In this document: positions 1 to 7,663 of the stretch, piece by piece
How positions within the stretch are numbered: the first letter of the stretch is position 1
How the letters are laid out: each line of letters opens with the position of its first letter
Source: JAFAZJ01 sp050183765
GTDB taxonomy: Bacteria; Pseudomonadota; Alphaproteobacteria; Reyranellales; Reyranellaceae
DNA length: 14,789 bases
Direction: 5' to 3'
Assembly (NCBI GenBank): GCA_050183765.1
Contig: JBFXAZ010000127.1
Span: 1 to 14,789 of the forward strand
Made by a program: the position numbers and the translations under genes
The notes under the pieces: generated by a model
Seen by the model: the letters and a program-made list of their open reading frames with translations, nothing else
Database searches by the model: none
Told to the model about the DNA's origin: nothing

Positions 1-1
1 C

Positions 2-79
2 AACCGCCTGCGCATGAGCGCGAAGAGCTACGCCAAGCGCCAGGTGCAGTTCCGCGAGACGATGGTCAAGAACGGCTGA
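2..79 (+). CDS. C-terminal fragment of an unidentified protein (5' end outside window)
   Basis: An open frame enters from the left edge and ends at TGA 77-79, leaving 25 residues rich in Lys and Arg and ending in MVKNG. The composition (Arg, Lys, Gln, Ser, Tyr) is compatible with a helical C-terminus, but the fragment is too short for me to recognise a family. Support for it being real is contextual: it stops ten bases before a palindromic repeat, and the next gene (fdsD) converges on the same repeat, which is the usual layout for two gene ends. It could be a chance frame; the sequence to the left of the window would decide. Confidence 0.5.
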   Translation, partial: NRLRMSAKSYAKRQVQFRETMVKNG

Positions 80-88
80 CGTTTATTT

Positions 89-244
89 CCTTCTCCCCGC
101 GCTGGCGGGGTGAAGGTGCCCGAAGGGCGGATGAGGGGCTTCGCGGCGTTCCAACGGCGACAGCTGCGTGCGTGTAGCGCCAGGAAGCCCCTCATCCGCC
201 TCGCTGACGCTCGGCACCTTCTCCCCGCCTGCGCGGGGAGAAGG
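89..244. repeat. Palindromic repeat, type A, copy 1 (REPIN-like)
   Basis: The outer parts are two small hairpins: 89-116 pairs CTTCTCCCCGC with GCGGGGTGAAG around GCTG (one mismatch), and 217-244 pairs a perfect 12-bp stem around CTGC. Inside these, the left arm reads on to GGATGAGGGGCTT and the right arm starts with the complement AAGCCCCTCATCC, so the whole 156 bp can also fold into one long stem. The left arm carries a short internal loop (CCCGAAGGG) and the right arm a longer one (CTCGCTGACGCTCGG). It lies between two converging gene ends and four bases from the fdsD stop, so it may act as a bidirectional terminator or mRNA 3' stabiliser. A second copy in reverse orientation is at 14579-14732. 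Confidence 0.9.
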
Positions 245-248
245 GAAG

Positions 249-461
249 TCAGTTGTCCTTCAGACTGCCGATGGCCCGTCGAACCGCGGGATCGAGCCCG
301 GCGCCGCCGGCGTCGAGATGCGCGAGAATGCCCGCACGCATCCGGGGATCCCAGTAGCGGCGCAGATGCGTCGCGACGCTGCGCGCGGCCTGCTCCTCGC
401 CCTCATGGGCGAAGAACTTGCCGATCTGGTTGGCCATGTAGACGAGCTTGTCAGGCGACAT
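249..461 (-). CDS. fdsD: Formate dehydrogenase delta subunit FdsD
   Basis: This 70-residue protein is the small FdsD component encoded last in fds operons; in the family it is needed for an active complex, but it carries no cofactor. The recognisable pattern is LVYMANQIGKFF near the N-terminus, then YWDPRMRAGILAHLDAGG at residues 36-53 and a closing LDPAVRRAI segment. There are no Cys residues, signal peptide or membrane segment, so it is cytoplasmic. The ATG at 459-461 overlaps the last 11 bases of fdhD, which implies translational coupling. The stop lies four bases from a large palindromic repeat that probably marks the operon's 3' end. Length and motifs match the family, so the assignment is firm. 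Confidence 0.93.
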   Translation of the reverse strand: MSPDKLVYMANQIGKFFAHEGEEQAARSVATHLRRYWDPRMRAGILAHLDAGGAGLDPAVRRAIGSLKDN

Positions 462-1281
462 CGGCGATTCGTCCGGCCGCGATCCGCCTTGCGTGGCTGA
501 AGACCTCGAAGCCGTCCTCTCGCGCCACGGCGATCAGCGTGATGCCGGCCGCCTCGGCCGTGCGCACGGCAAGCGCGGTGGGCACCGATACGGCCACAAC
601 GATCGGCGCGCCGATCGCGGCGGCCTTCTGCACCATCTCCACCGAGACTCGGCTGGTCAGCAGCAGCAGGCCGGCGTCGGCCGCCTGCGCCTGCCGGGCC
701 AGCGCACCGGCGAGCTTGTCGACGGCATTGTGGCGGCCGACATCCTCGCGCAAGGCGACGAGGCCGGCTTGCGGTTCCCAATAGGCCGCGCCGTGCACCG
801 CGCGGGTCTGGCGGTTGATCGTCTGCGCCGACGGCAGCGCGGCGATCGCCCGGCGCACATCGTCGGCCGTCACGCGCAGGTCGCCGGCGACGACACGCGC
901 CGGCCGCAGCGCTTCGGCGAGGCTGTCCATGCCGCACAGGCCGCAGCCGGTGGGGCCGGCGAGATGCCGCCGCCGATCGTGAAACGCGGCGCCGCGATCC
1001 TCGCCGATCCACATCCTGAGCTCGATGCCGTTGTCGCCGGCCACGACCTCGAGCTCTTCGATCTCCCGCGGTTGCTCGACGACGCCCTCCGTCAGGCTGA
1101 AGCCGACTGCGAAATCCTCGAGGTCGGCGGGCGTCGCCATCATCACGGCGTGCGTGGTGCGGTTGTAGGTGAGTGCCACCGCCGTCTCCTCCGGCACTGC
1201 GCGCACGCCCGACGACAGCTCGCCGCCGGCCCAGGCGGTACGAAGCACCCGCTGCACCGGCGGTGGCACGTCATCCGTCAT
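451..1281 (-). CDS. fdhD: Formate dehydrogenase accessory sulfurtransferase FdhD/FdsC
   Basis: This 276-residue protein is the FdhD/FdsC maturation factor. In the family it carries sulfur from a cysteine desulfurase to the bis-MGD molybdenum cofactor before insertion into the catalytic subunit, here FdsA. The sulfur-carrying CxxC is GCGLCG with Cys113 and Cys116, and the second hallmark DVGRHNAVDKL sits at about 180-190, followed by TSRVSVEMVQKA. No signal peptide is present, so it acts in the cytoplasm. The ATG at 1279-1281 overlaps the fdsA stop as ATGA, and the gene's own end overlaps fdsD. Starts further upstream in the same frame would run deep into fdsA and are rejected. Its place inside the fds operon makes FdsA its evident client. 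Confidence 0.95.
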   Translation of the reverse strand: MTDDVPPPVQRVLRTAWAGGELSSGVRAVPEETAVALTYNRTTHAVMMATPADLEDFAVGFSLTEGVVEQPREIEELEVVAGDNGIELRMWIGEDRGAAFHDRRRHLAGPTGCGLCGMDSLAEALRPARVVAGDLRVTADDVRRAIAALPSAQTINRQTRAVHGAAYWEPQAGLVALREDVGRHNAVDKLAGALARQAQAADAGLLLLTSRVSVEMVQKAAAIGAPIVVAVSVPTALAVRTAEAAGITLIAVAREDGFEVFSHARRIAAGRIADVA

Positions 1282-4121
1282 TCGGCGGCGTCCACCGGAG
1301 CGATGCGGCGCGAGCGGGCGGTGAGCGCTTGATACTCCTGCTGCCACTCGCTCGGTCCGTTCGAGGGCGTGCACTGCACGGCGGTGACCTTGTATTCGGG
1401 GCAGTTGGTCGCCCAGTCCGAGTACTCCGTGGTCACGACGTTGGTCTGCGTGTCCGGATGATGGAACGTCGTGTAGACGACGCCGGGCGCCACGCGGTCG
1501 GTGATCAGCGCGCGCAGGCTGGTGGCGCCGACGCGGCTCTGCAGCTTGACCCAGTCGCCGTCGCGAATGCCGCGTTGCTCGGCGTCGTGCGGATGGATCT
1601 CGAGTCGATCCTCCTCGTGCCATACGACATTGGCGGTGCGCCTTGTCTGGGCGCCGACATTGTACTGGCTGAGGATGCGGCCGGTGGTCAGCAGCAGCGG
1701 GAAGCGCGGGCCGGTGCGCTCGTCGGTGGGAACGTACTCGGTGACCATGAAGCGGCCCTTGCCGCGTACGAAGCCGCCGCGATGCATCACGGGCGTGCCG
1801 TCCGGCGCCTGCTCGTTGCACGGCCACTGGATCGAGCCCAGCGCGTCGAGCCTGGCGAACGACACGCCGGCGAAGCTCGGCGTCAGCGCGGCGATCTCGT
1901 CCATGATCTGCGCCGGATGGTCGTAGTGGAACGGGAAACCCATCGCCTTGGCGAGCGCCAATGTCACTTCCCAGTCGGCCAGCCCGTTGCGCGGCGTCAT
2001 CACCTTGCGCACGCGCTGGATGCGGCGCTCGGCGTTGGTGAAGGTGCCGTCCTTCTCGAGGAAGGTCGAGCCCGGCAGGAAGACGTGGGCGTAGTTCGCG
2101 GTTTCGTTGAGGAAGAGATCGTGCACGACCACGCATTCCATCGCCGCGAGGCCTTCGGCCACGTGCCTGGTGTCGGGGTCGGATTGCAGGATGTCCTCGC
2201 CCTGGATGTAGATGCCCTTGAACGAGCCGTCGACCGCGGCGTCGAGCATGTTGGGGATGCGCAGGCCGGGCTCCTTCTCGAGCGGCACCTGCCACAGCGC
2301 CTCGAACATCGCGCGCGTGGCGTCGACCGAGATGTGGCGATAGCCCGGCAGTTCGTGCGGGAACGAGCCCATGTCGCACGAGCCCTGGACGTTGTTCTGG
2401 CCGCGCAGCGGGTTCACGCCGACGCCGGGGCGGCCGATATTGCCGGTCGCCATGGCGAGATTGGCCAGCGCCATGACCGCAGTGGAGCCCTGGCTGTGCT
2501 CGGTGACGCCCAGCCCATAGTAGATCGCGCCGTTGCCGCCGGTGGCGTAGAGCCGCGCGGCGCCGCGGATCGCCTCGGCCGGCACGCCGGAGATCTCTGC
2601 CACCGCCTCCGGGCTGTTGCGCGGCTCAGCGACGAAGGAAGCCCAGCGCTGGTATTCGTCCCAGTCGCAGCGCTCGCGCACGAAGGCTTCGTTGGCCAGC
2701 CCCTCGCTGACGATCACGTGCGCCAGCGCGTCAAGGACCGCGACGTTGGTGCCGGGCAGCAGCGGCAGGTGCCAGGCCGCCTCGACATGCGGCATGCGCA
2801 CCAGGTCGATGCGCCGCGGGTCGATGACGATCAGCTTCGCGCCCTGTCGCAGCCGCTTCTTCAGCCGCGAGGCGAAGACGGGATGGCCGTCGGTCGGGTT
2901 GGCGCCGAGCACAACTACGACATCGGCCTGCTCGACCGAGTCGAAATCCTGCGTGCCCGCCGAGGTGCCGAAGGTGGTCGAGAGCCCATAGCCGGTCGGC
3001 GCGTGGCAAACGCGGGCACAGGTATCGACGTTGTTGTTGCCGAAGCCGGCGCGCACCAGCTTCTGCACCAGAAAAGTCTCCTCGTTGGTGCAGCGCGACG
3101 AGGTGATGCCGCCGATCGCGCCGCGGCCGTAGGTCGCCTGGATGCGCCTCAACTCGGACGCGGTATGGGCCAGCGCCTCGTCCCACGAGACCTCGCGCCA
3201 CGGATCGGTGGTGCGCGCACGGATCATCGGCTTGAGGATGCGTTCCTTGTGCGTCGCGTAACCCCAGGCGAAGCGTCCCTTGACGCAGGAATGGCCGCGA
3301 TTGGCCTTGCCGTCCTTGAACGGCACCATGCGCACGACTTCCTCGCCGCGCATCTCGGCCTTGAACGAGCAGCCGACGCCGCAATAGGCGCATGTCGTGA
3401 CGATCGAGTGCTCCGGCTGGCCGGTCTCGATGACCGACTTCTCAGTCAGGGTAGCCGTCGGGCAGGCCTGCACGCAGGCGCCGCAGGACACGCACTCCGA
3501 GTCGAGGAACGCCTCGTCCAGTCCGGCGGCGACCTTCGAGGCGAAGCCGCGGCCCTCGATGGTCAGCGCGAACGTACCCTGCACCTCCTCGCAGGCGCGC
3601 ACGCAGCGCGAGCAGACGATGCACTTCGAGGGATCGAAGGTGAAGTAGGGGTTCGATTCGTCCTTCGCGGCATCGAGATGATTCTCGCCGGCGTAGCCGT
3701 AGCGCACCTCGCGCAGGCCGACGGCGCCGGCCATGTCCTGCAGCTCGCAATCGCCGTTGGCGGCGCAGGTCAGGCAGTCGAGCGGGTGATCGGAGATGTA
3801 CAGCTCCATCACGCCGCGGCGCAGCGTCTTCAGCCGCTCGGTCTGGGTCGAGACGCGCAGGCCGGGCGCCACCGGCGTCGTGCACGATGCCGGCGTGCCG
3901 GCGCGGCCTTCGATCTCCACCAGGCACAGCCGGCAGGACCCGAATGCCTCCAGCGAATCGGTGGCGCAGAGCTTCGGCACCTTGATGCCGGCCTGCATCG
4001 CCGCGCGCATGATCGAGGTGCCCTCGGGAACGGTGACCGGAAAGCCGTCGATGCTGAGCGTGACGGTCTTGTCGGTGCGGGCGGGCGGCGTGCCGTAGTC
4101 GGTTTCCTTGATCAGGGGCAT
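1278..4121 (-). CDS. fdsA: NAD-dependent formate dehydrogenase, molybdenum catalytic alpha subunit
   Basis: This 947-residue protein is the catalytic subunit that oxidises formate to CO2 at a bis-MGD molybdenum centre and passes electrons along a chain of Fe-S clusters. Residues 1-90 form a plant-type 2Fe-2S domain (Cys52, 63, 66, 80). A His-Cys cluster motif follows (His112, Cys116, 119, 125), then two 4Fe-4S ferredoxin motifs (Cys167, 170, 173, 177 and Cys210, 213, 216, 220). The molybdopterin domain opens with its own 4Fe-4S site (Cys244, 247, 251, 279). The active-site pair is ARVCHAPT with Cys372-His373, so the Mo ligand is cysteine rather than selenocysteine. No twin-arginine signal is seen, consistent with a soluble cytoplasmic enzyme. 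Length fits the family (about 950-960). The start lies 10 bp after the fdsB stop. Confidence 0.97.
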   Translation of the reverse strand: MPLIKETDYGTPPARTDKTVTLSIDGFPVTVPEGTSIMRAAMQAGIKVPKLCATDSLEAFGSCRLCLVEIEGRAGTPASCTTPVAPGLRVSTQTERLKTLRRGVMELYISDHPLDCLTCAANGDCELQDMAGAVGLREVRYGYAGENHLDAAKDESNPYFTFDPSKCIVCSRCVRACEEVQGTFALTIEGRGFASKVAAGLDEAFLDSECVSCGACVQACPTATLTEKSVIETGQPEHSIVTTCAYCGVGCSFKAEMRGEEVVRMVPFKDGKANRGHSCVKGRFAWGYATHKERILKPMIRARTTDPWREVSWDEALAHTASELRRIQATYGRGAIGGITSSRCTNEETFLVQKLVRAGFGNNNVDTCARVCHAPTGYGLSTTFGTSAGTQDFDSVEQADVVVVLGANPTDGHPVFASRLKKRLRQGAKLIVIDPRRIDLVRMPHVEAAWHLPLLPGTNVAVLDALAHVIVSEGLANEAFVRERCDWDEYQRWASFVAEPRNSPEAVAEISGVPAEAIRGAARLYATGGNGAIYYGLGVTEHSQGSTAVMALANLAMATGNIGRPGVGVNPLRGQNNVQGSCDMGSFPHELPGYRHISVDATRAMFEALWQVPLEKEPGLRIPNMLDAAVDGSFKGIYIQGEDILQSDPDTRHVAEGLAAMECVVVHDLFLNETANYAHVFLPGSTFLEKDGTFTNAERRIQRVRKVMTPRNGLADWEVTLALAKAMGFPFHYDHPAQIMDEIAALTPSFAGVSFARLDALGSIQWPCNEQAPDGTPVMHRGGFVRGKGRFMVTEYVPTDERTGPRFPLLLTTGRILSQYNVGAQTRRTANVVWHEEDRLEIHPHDAEQRGIRDGDWVKLQSRVGATSLRALITDRVAPGVVYTTFHHPDTQTNVVTTEYSDWATNCPEYKVTAVQCTPSNGPSEWQQEYQALTARSRRIAPVDAAE

Positions 4122-4131
4122 GGCATGGCCC

Positions 4132-5685
4132 TCAAGCCGGGACGGCGCCGATTCGGGCGCCGAAATCCTCGGGGAAGTGACGGACGGCGCTCATGACAGG
4201 GTAGGGCGTGAACCCGCCCAGTGCGCAGAGCGAGCCGAATTTCAGCGTGCCGCAGAGATCCTCGAGCAGCGCGAGGTTGGCCTCGCGCTTCTCGCCGCGC
4301 ACGATGCGGTCGATGACCTCGACGCCGCGCGTCGAGCCGATGCGGCAGGGCGTGCACTTGCCGCAGGATTCGATGGCGCAGAACTCCATGGCGAAACGGG
4401 CCTGGTGTGCCATGTCGACGGTGTCGTCGAACACCACGACGCCGCCATGGCCGATCAGCCCGTCGCGCGCGGCGAAGGCCTCGTAGTCGAACGGCGTGTC
4501 GAACAACGCGCGCGGGAAATAGGCGCCCAGCGGCCCGCCGACCTGAACCGCGCGCACCGGCCGGCCGTTCAAGGTGCCGCCGCCGACGTCGTCGACCAAC
4601 TCGCCCAGCGTCACACCGAAGCCGGTCTCGAACAGGCCGCCGTAGCGCACATTGCCGGCAAGCTGGATCGGCATCGTGCCGCGCGAGCGACCGATGCCGA
4701 TGTCGCGATAGACATCGGCGCCCTCGGCGAGGATGGTCGGCACGGTCGCGAGCGAGAGCACGTTGTTGACCACGGTCGGCCGGCCGAACAGGCCGCGATG
4801 CGCCGGCAGCGGCGGCTTGGCGCGCACCACGCCGCGCTTGCCTTCGAGGCTGTCGAGCAGCGCCGTCTCCTCGCCGCAGACATAGGCGCCGGCGCCGACG
4901 CGGATCTCGATGTCGAAGGCATGGCCCGAGCCGGCGACATTGGCGCCGATGCAGCCGTCGTGCCGCGCAATCGCGAGCGCCGCCTCCATGGCGGCGATGG
5001 CGTGCGGGTATTCCGAGCGGATGTAGAGGAAGCCCTTGGCGGCGCCGACCGCGATGGCGGCGATGGTCATGCCCTCGATCAGGCAGAAGGGATCGCCCTC
5101 CATGATCATGCGATCGGCGTAGGTGCCGGAATCGCCTTCGTCGGCATTGCAGACGATGTATTTCGGCTGGCCCACGGCCTCGCGCGTGGTGCGCCACTTG
5201 ATGCCGGTGGGGAAGCCGGCGCCGCCACGGCCGCGCAGGCCGGACTGCACCACCGCCTCGACGATCGCCGCCGGGCCCATGCCGAGCGCGCGTTCGAGAC
5301 CGCGATAGCCGCCGGCAGCGCGATAGTCCGCCAGCGCCAGCGGATCGATGATGCCGCAGCGCGCGAAGGTCAGGCGCGTCTGCCGCTTGAGGAAGGGGAT
5401 CGCTTCGGTCGGCCCGAGGCGCAAGCGGTGCGGGCCACCACCTGCCACGATGGCATCGAGCAGCGTCTCGGCGTCGGACGCCTCGACCGGGCCATAGGCG
5501 ACGCGACCCTCGGGCGTGGCGACCTCGAGCATGGGCTCGAGCCAGAAGAGGCCGCGCGAGCCGGTGCGGACGATCTCCAGCGCCAGGCCCCTGCGCCGGG
5601 CCGCATCGGTCAGTGCCCGGGCGGCGTCATCCGCGCCGACGGCCAGCGCCGCCACGTCGCGCGGCAGATAGATCCGCGCGCTCAT
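4132..5685 (-). CDS. fdsB: NAD-dependent formate dehydrogenase beta subunit (NuoF-like, FMN/NAD binding)
   Basis: This 517-residue protein is the diaphorase subunit that takes electrons from FdsA and reduces NAD+ through FMN, homologous to NuoF of complex I. Residues 1-85 are a thioredoxin-like extension typical of FdsB/HoxF. The FMN/NADH-binding Gly-rich stretch GLRGRGGAGFPTG is at 149-161, with NADEGDSGTY at 180-189 and AGAYVCGEETALL at 265-277. The C-terminal 4Fe-4S site is Cys441, Cys444, Cys447 plus Cys487, in SCGKCTPCR and SLCALGG. The ATG at 5683-5685 overlaps the fdsG stop as ATGA, which fixes the start against longer in-frame alternatives lying within fdsG. It is cytoplasmic, with no membrane segments. 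Confidence 0.96.
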   Translation of the reverse strand: MSARIYLPRDVAALAVGADDAARALTDAARRRGLALEIVRTGSRGLFWLEPMLEVATPEGRVAYGPVEASDAETLLDAIVAGGGPHRLRLGPTEAIPFLKRQTRLTFARCGIIDPLALADYRAAGGYRGLERALGMGPAAIVEAVVQSGLRGRGGAGFPTGIKWRTTREAVGQPKYIVCNADEGDSGTYADRMIMEGDPFCLIEGMTIAAIAVGAAKGFLYIRSEYPHAIAAMEAALAIARHDGCIGANVAGSGHAFDIEIRVGAGAYVCGEETALLDSLEGKRGVVRAKPPLPAHRGLFGRPTVVNNVLSLATVPTILAEGADVYRDIGIGRSRGTMPIQLAGNVRYGGLFETGFGVTLGELVDDVGGGTLNGRPVRAVQVGGPLGAYFPRALFDTPFDYEAFAARDGLIGHGGVVVFDDTVDMAHQARFAMEFCAIESCGKCTPCRIGSTRGVEVIDRIVRGEKREANLALLEDLCGTLKFGSLCALGGFTPYPVMSAVRHFPEDFGARIGAVPA

Positions 5686-6146
5686 GACATCGCCTCGTCG
5701 AGAAGACGATCGAGTCGCGCCGCATCGAGGCGGCCGACCGGGCGGTCGTCGAGCATCGCGGCCGGGCCGCTGGCACAGAGGCCCAGGCAAAACACCGGTT
5801 CCAGGGTCACGCTGCCATCGGGCGTCGTCTCGCCCCAGGAGACGCCCAGTCGCGACTGGCCATGGGTGGCCAGCCGCTCGCCGCCCAGCGACTGACAGGC
5901 CTCGGCGCGGCACAGCTTCAGCACGTGCCGGCCGGCCGGCTCGCGCCGGAAGTCATGGTAGAAGCTGACGATCCCGTGCACCTCGGCACGCGTCAGATTC
6001 AGCGCGTCGGCGACCAGCACGACGGCTTTGTCGGGAATGAACCCGAATTCGCGCTGCAGCGCCTGCAGGATGATCAAAGCTGGACCCTCGACGGTCCGGT
6101 GTGTGTCGATGATCTGCCGCGCGCGCTCTTCTTGCCAGGCGGGCAT
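5682..6146 (-). CDS. fdsG: NAD-dependent formate dehydrogenase gamma subunit (NuoE-like, 2Fe-2S)
   Basis: This 154-residue protein is the NuoE-like subunit that pairs with FdsB to form the NADH-side module. An N-terminal helical half with LIILQALQREFGFIP and VHGIVSFYHDF is followed by a thioredoxin-fold 2Fe-2S domain with ligands Cys79, Cys84, Cys120 and Cys124 (CRAEAC ... CLGLC). It is the first gene of the operon. A clear Shine-Dalgarno (GGGAGG on the minus strand, 6155-6160) stands eight bases before the ATG at 6144-6146, and a candidate promoter and a perfect palindrome lie just upstream. The 3' end overlaps fdsB by four bases. Length and motifs match FdsG of characterised soluble formate dehydrogenases. 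Confidence 0.96.
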   Translation of the reverse strand: MPAWQEERARQIIDTHRTVEGPALIILQALQREFGFIPDKAVVLVADALNLTRAEVHGIVSFYHDFRREPAGRHVLKLCRAEACQSLGGERLATHGQSRLGVSWGETTPDGSVTLEPVFCLGLCASGPAAMLDDRPVGRLDAARLDRLLDEAMS

Positions 6147-6184
6147 GGGCCGCGCCTCCCAGTCACGCTGCCGTTTCGCTTATC

Positions 6185-6213
6185 AATATGTGGCCATCGC
6201 GCCGCCGATTCAA
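6185..6213 (-). promoter_or_regulatory. fdsG: Candidate sigma70-type promoter of the fds operon
   Basis: Read on the minus strand, TTGAAT (6208-6213) and CATATT (6185-6190) are 17 bp apart, each matching four of six consensus bases. Transcription would start near 6178, giving a leader of about 30 nt before fdsG with its GGGAGG ribosome binding site. The -35 box is the centre of the 6202-6220 palindrome. The boxes are weak matches and the assignment is an inference; read-through from the upstream amidase gene is the alternative. Confidence 0.4.
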
Positions 6214-6220
6214 TCGGCGG
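6202..6220. promoter_or_regulatory. Perfect 19-bp palindrome upstream of fdsG, possible operator
   Basis: Two 9-bp arms, CCGCCGATT and AATCGGCGG, flank a single central base. It lies four bases beyond the amidase stop and 56 bp before the fdsG start, overlapping the proposed fds -35 box. No T-tract follows on either strand and the loop would be tight, which argues against a simple intrinsic terminator and for a protein-binding site. Termination of amidase transcripts remains possible. Confidence 0.5.
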
Positions 6221-6224
6221 GACG

Positions 6225-7646
6225 TCAAAACTGCGGCCGCTTGTCGGCCCAGGGCCGCGCCTGTTCGAACAGCGCGGCGGCGCGCAGCACGTCGCGGTCG
6301 TGGCTCCAGCGCCCGATGATCTGCAGTCCCGTGGGCAGCCCGTCGCTGGCGAAGCCCGAGGGCACCGAGATCGCCGGGTGGCCGGTGAGGTTGAACGGGT
6401 ACTGGTAGGCGGTCCAGCTCTGGCGCGTGATGCCACAGGGCTGGTTCTCGATGATCACCGGCTGGGTGGCGTCGAAGGTCGCGTCGAGCGCGGTCCGCGC
6501 CGTCGTCGGCGAGACCAGGAAGTCGTATTGCGACAGCAGCTTCTGGACGCGGTGGTAGAGCCCGGTGCGGGCGTACTCGGCGTTGCGCAGGTCGAGCATC
6601 GAGAAGCCTTCGCCCCAATCGGCGAACTGGACCATCGACGGATCCATCTTGCCGCGCCACTCGGCCATGCGCGGCTTCATGCGCGCGGCGATGCCGGTCT
6701 GGTACAGCACGCGGCCCTCGTACTCGATCCAGTCGATCGTCTCGGTGACCGGCTCGATCTCGGCACCCAGTGCCTCCAGCGCCTTCAGCGAGGCTTCCGT
6801 GTTGGCACGCACCTCGCGGTCGAGCACCTTATTGGCCATCCGCTCGATGTAGCCGAAACGCACGCCGGTCAGTCTCTGGCCCTGCAGCAGCGGCGACACC
6901 GGCTTGAGCGCGGCGTTGAGCGACCAGGGGTCGCGCGGATCGGGGCCCACTATGGCCGAGAACATCAGCGCCGCATCGCCCACGGTGCGGGTCATCGGCC
7001 CGGCATAGGTGACGTTGGCGAAGGTGTCGGCGGCGGTCTCGGTCGGCACGATGCCCAGGGTCGGCTTCAGGCCGACGATGCCGCAGGTCGCCGCGGGTCC
7101 GCGGATCGAGCCGGCACCGTCCGTGCCGATCGCCAGCGGCCCCAGCCCGGCGGCGATTGCCGCCGCCGCGCCGCCCGACGATCCGCCCGAGGTGCGGTCC
7201 AGGCCCCAGGGATTGCGCGTGATGCCCTGCAGCGGGCTGTCAGTCAGGCCCTTGTGGCCGAACTCCGGCGTCGTCGTCTTGCCGATCAGGACCGCGCCCG
7301 CCGCGCGCAGCCGCGCCGGCGTCACGCCATCGGCCGACGCGACGTTGTCCGCGAAGATGTGCGAGCCATGGGTGGTCCGCACGCCCGCGACGTCGATCAG
7401 GTCCTTGATGCTGACGGGCAGGCCGTGCAGCGGCCCCAGCGGCTTGCCCTCGCGCACGGCGGCTTCGGCCTTGCGTGCGCTCTCGCGCGCCTCCTCGGCC
7501 ATGATGGTGACGAAGGCGTTGATCTTCGGCTGGCTGCGCACGATCGCGCCCAGCACGACGTCGACATACTCCAGCGGCGAGAGCTTGCCGCGGCGGATCA
7601 GGCTTCCCGCCTCGACCGCCGGCATGAACAACAGGTCCTCGCCCAT
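6225..7646 (-). CDS. Amidase-signature family hydrolase
   Basis: This 473-residue protein belongs to the amidase signature family, which hydrolyses C-N bonds with a Ser-cisSer-Lys triad. The triad is visible as Lys81 in SIKD, cis-Ser156 in GGSSGG and nucleophile Ser180 in GTDGAGSIR, with the family's usual 24-residue spacing between the serines. Near the C-terminus, NLTGHPAISVPSG and GLQIIGR are also typical. There is no signal peptide. I chose the ATG at 7644-7646 because AGGGGAG stands about six bases before it; a TTG one codon upstream is less likely. The substrate cannot be read from sequence. It precedes the fds operon on the same strand with 78 bp between, and diverges from yaiI over 27 bp. 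It is not GatA by context, since no gatC or gatB is nearby. Confidence 0.9.
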   Translation of the reverse strand: MGEDLLFMPAVEAGSLIRRGKLSPLEYVDVVLGAIVRSQPKINAFVTIMAEEARESARKAEAAVREGKPLGPLHGLPVSIKDLIDVAGVRTTHGSHIFADNVASADGVTPARLRAAGAVLIGKTTTPEFGHKGLTDSPLQGITRNPWGLDRTSGGSSGGAAAAIAAGLGPLAIGTDGAGSIRGPAATCGIVGLKPTLGIVPTETAADTFANVTYAGPMTRTVGDAALMFSAIVGPDPRDPWSLNAALKPVSPLLQGQRLTGVRFGYIERMANKVLDREVRANTEASLKALEALGAEIEPVTETIDWIEYEGRVLYQTGIAARMKPRMAEWRGKMDPSMVQFADWGEGFSMLDLRNAEYARTGLYHRVQKLLSQYDFLVSPTTARTALDATFDATQPVIIENQPCGITRQSWTAYQYPFNLTGHPAISVPSGFASDGLPTGLQIIGRWSHDRDVLRAAALFEQARPWADKRPQF

Positions 7647-7657
7647 CAACTCTCCCC

Positions 7658-7663
7658 TATAAT
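7658..7663 (+). promoter_or_regulatory. Perfect TATAAT -10 box 10 bp before the yaiI ATG
   Basis: A consensus TATAAT lies in the 27-bp gap between the divergent amidase and yaiI genes. Transcription from it would begin at about 7670-7674, at or within a few bases of the ATG, predicting a leaderless or nearly leaderless mRNA. No good -35 is seen at the right distance (7635-7640 is GTCCTC), so the box could be coincidental. Confidence 0.4.

Noticed and set aside
1282..2379. N-terminal extension of the fdhD frame into fdsA
   Set aside because: The extension is out of frame with fdsA and has no FdhD homology. The ATGA overlap at 1278-1281 and the length of the family fix the start at 1281.
1173..4196. 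Open frame of about 1007 codons on the plus strand opposite fdsA
   Set aside because: It lies antisense to a gene with all expected cofactor motifs. Its translation is Arg/Ala/Gly/His-rich with no recognisable domain, as expected from GC-rich codons read on the opposite strand.
6174..6196. Possible sigma54 (-24/-12) promoter before fdsG
   Set aside because: TGGC is present on the minus strand, but no GC occurs at the required -12 spacing.
7101..7127. GTDGAGSIR instead of GTDTGGSIR around the nucleophile of the first amidase
   Set aside because: Ser156-Ser180 spacing and Lys81 are kept, and I recall this variant from other amidase-signature proteins, so it is not a sign of inactivity.
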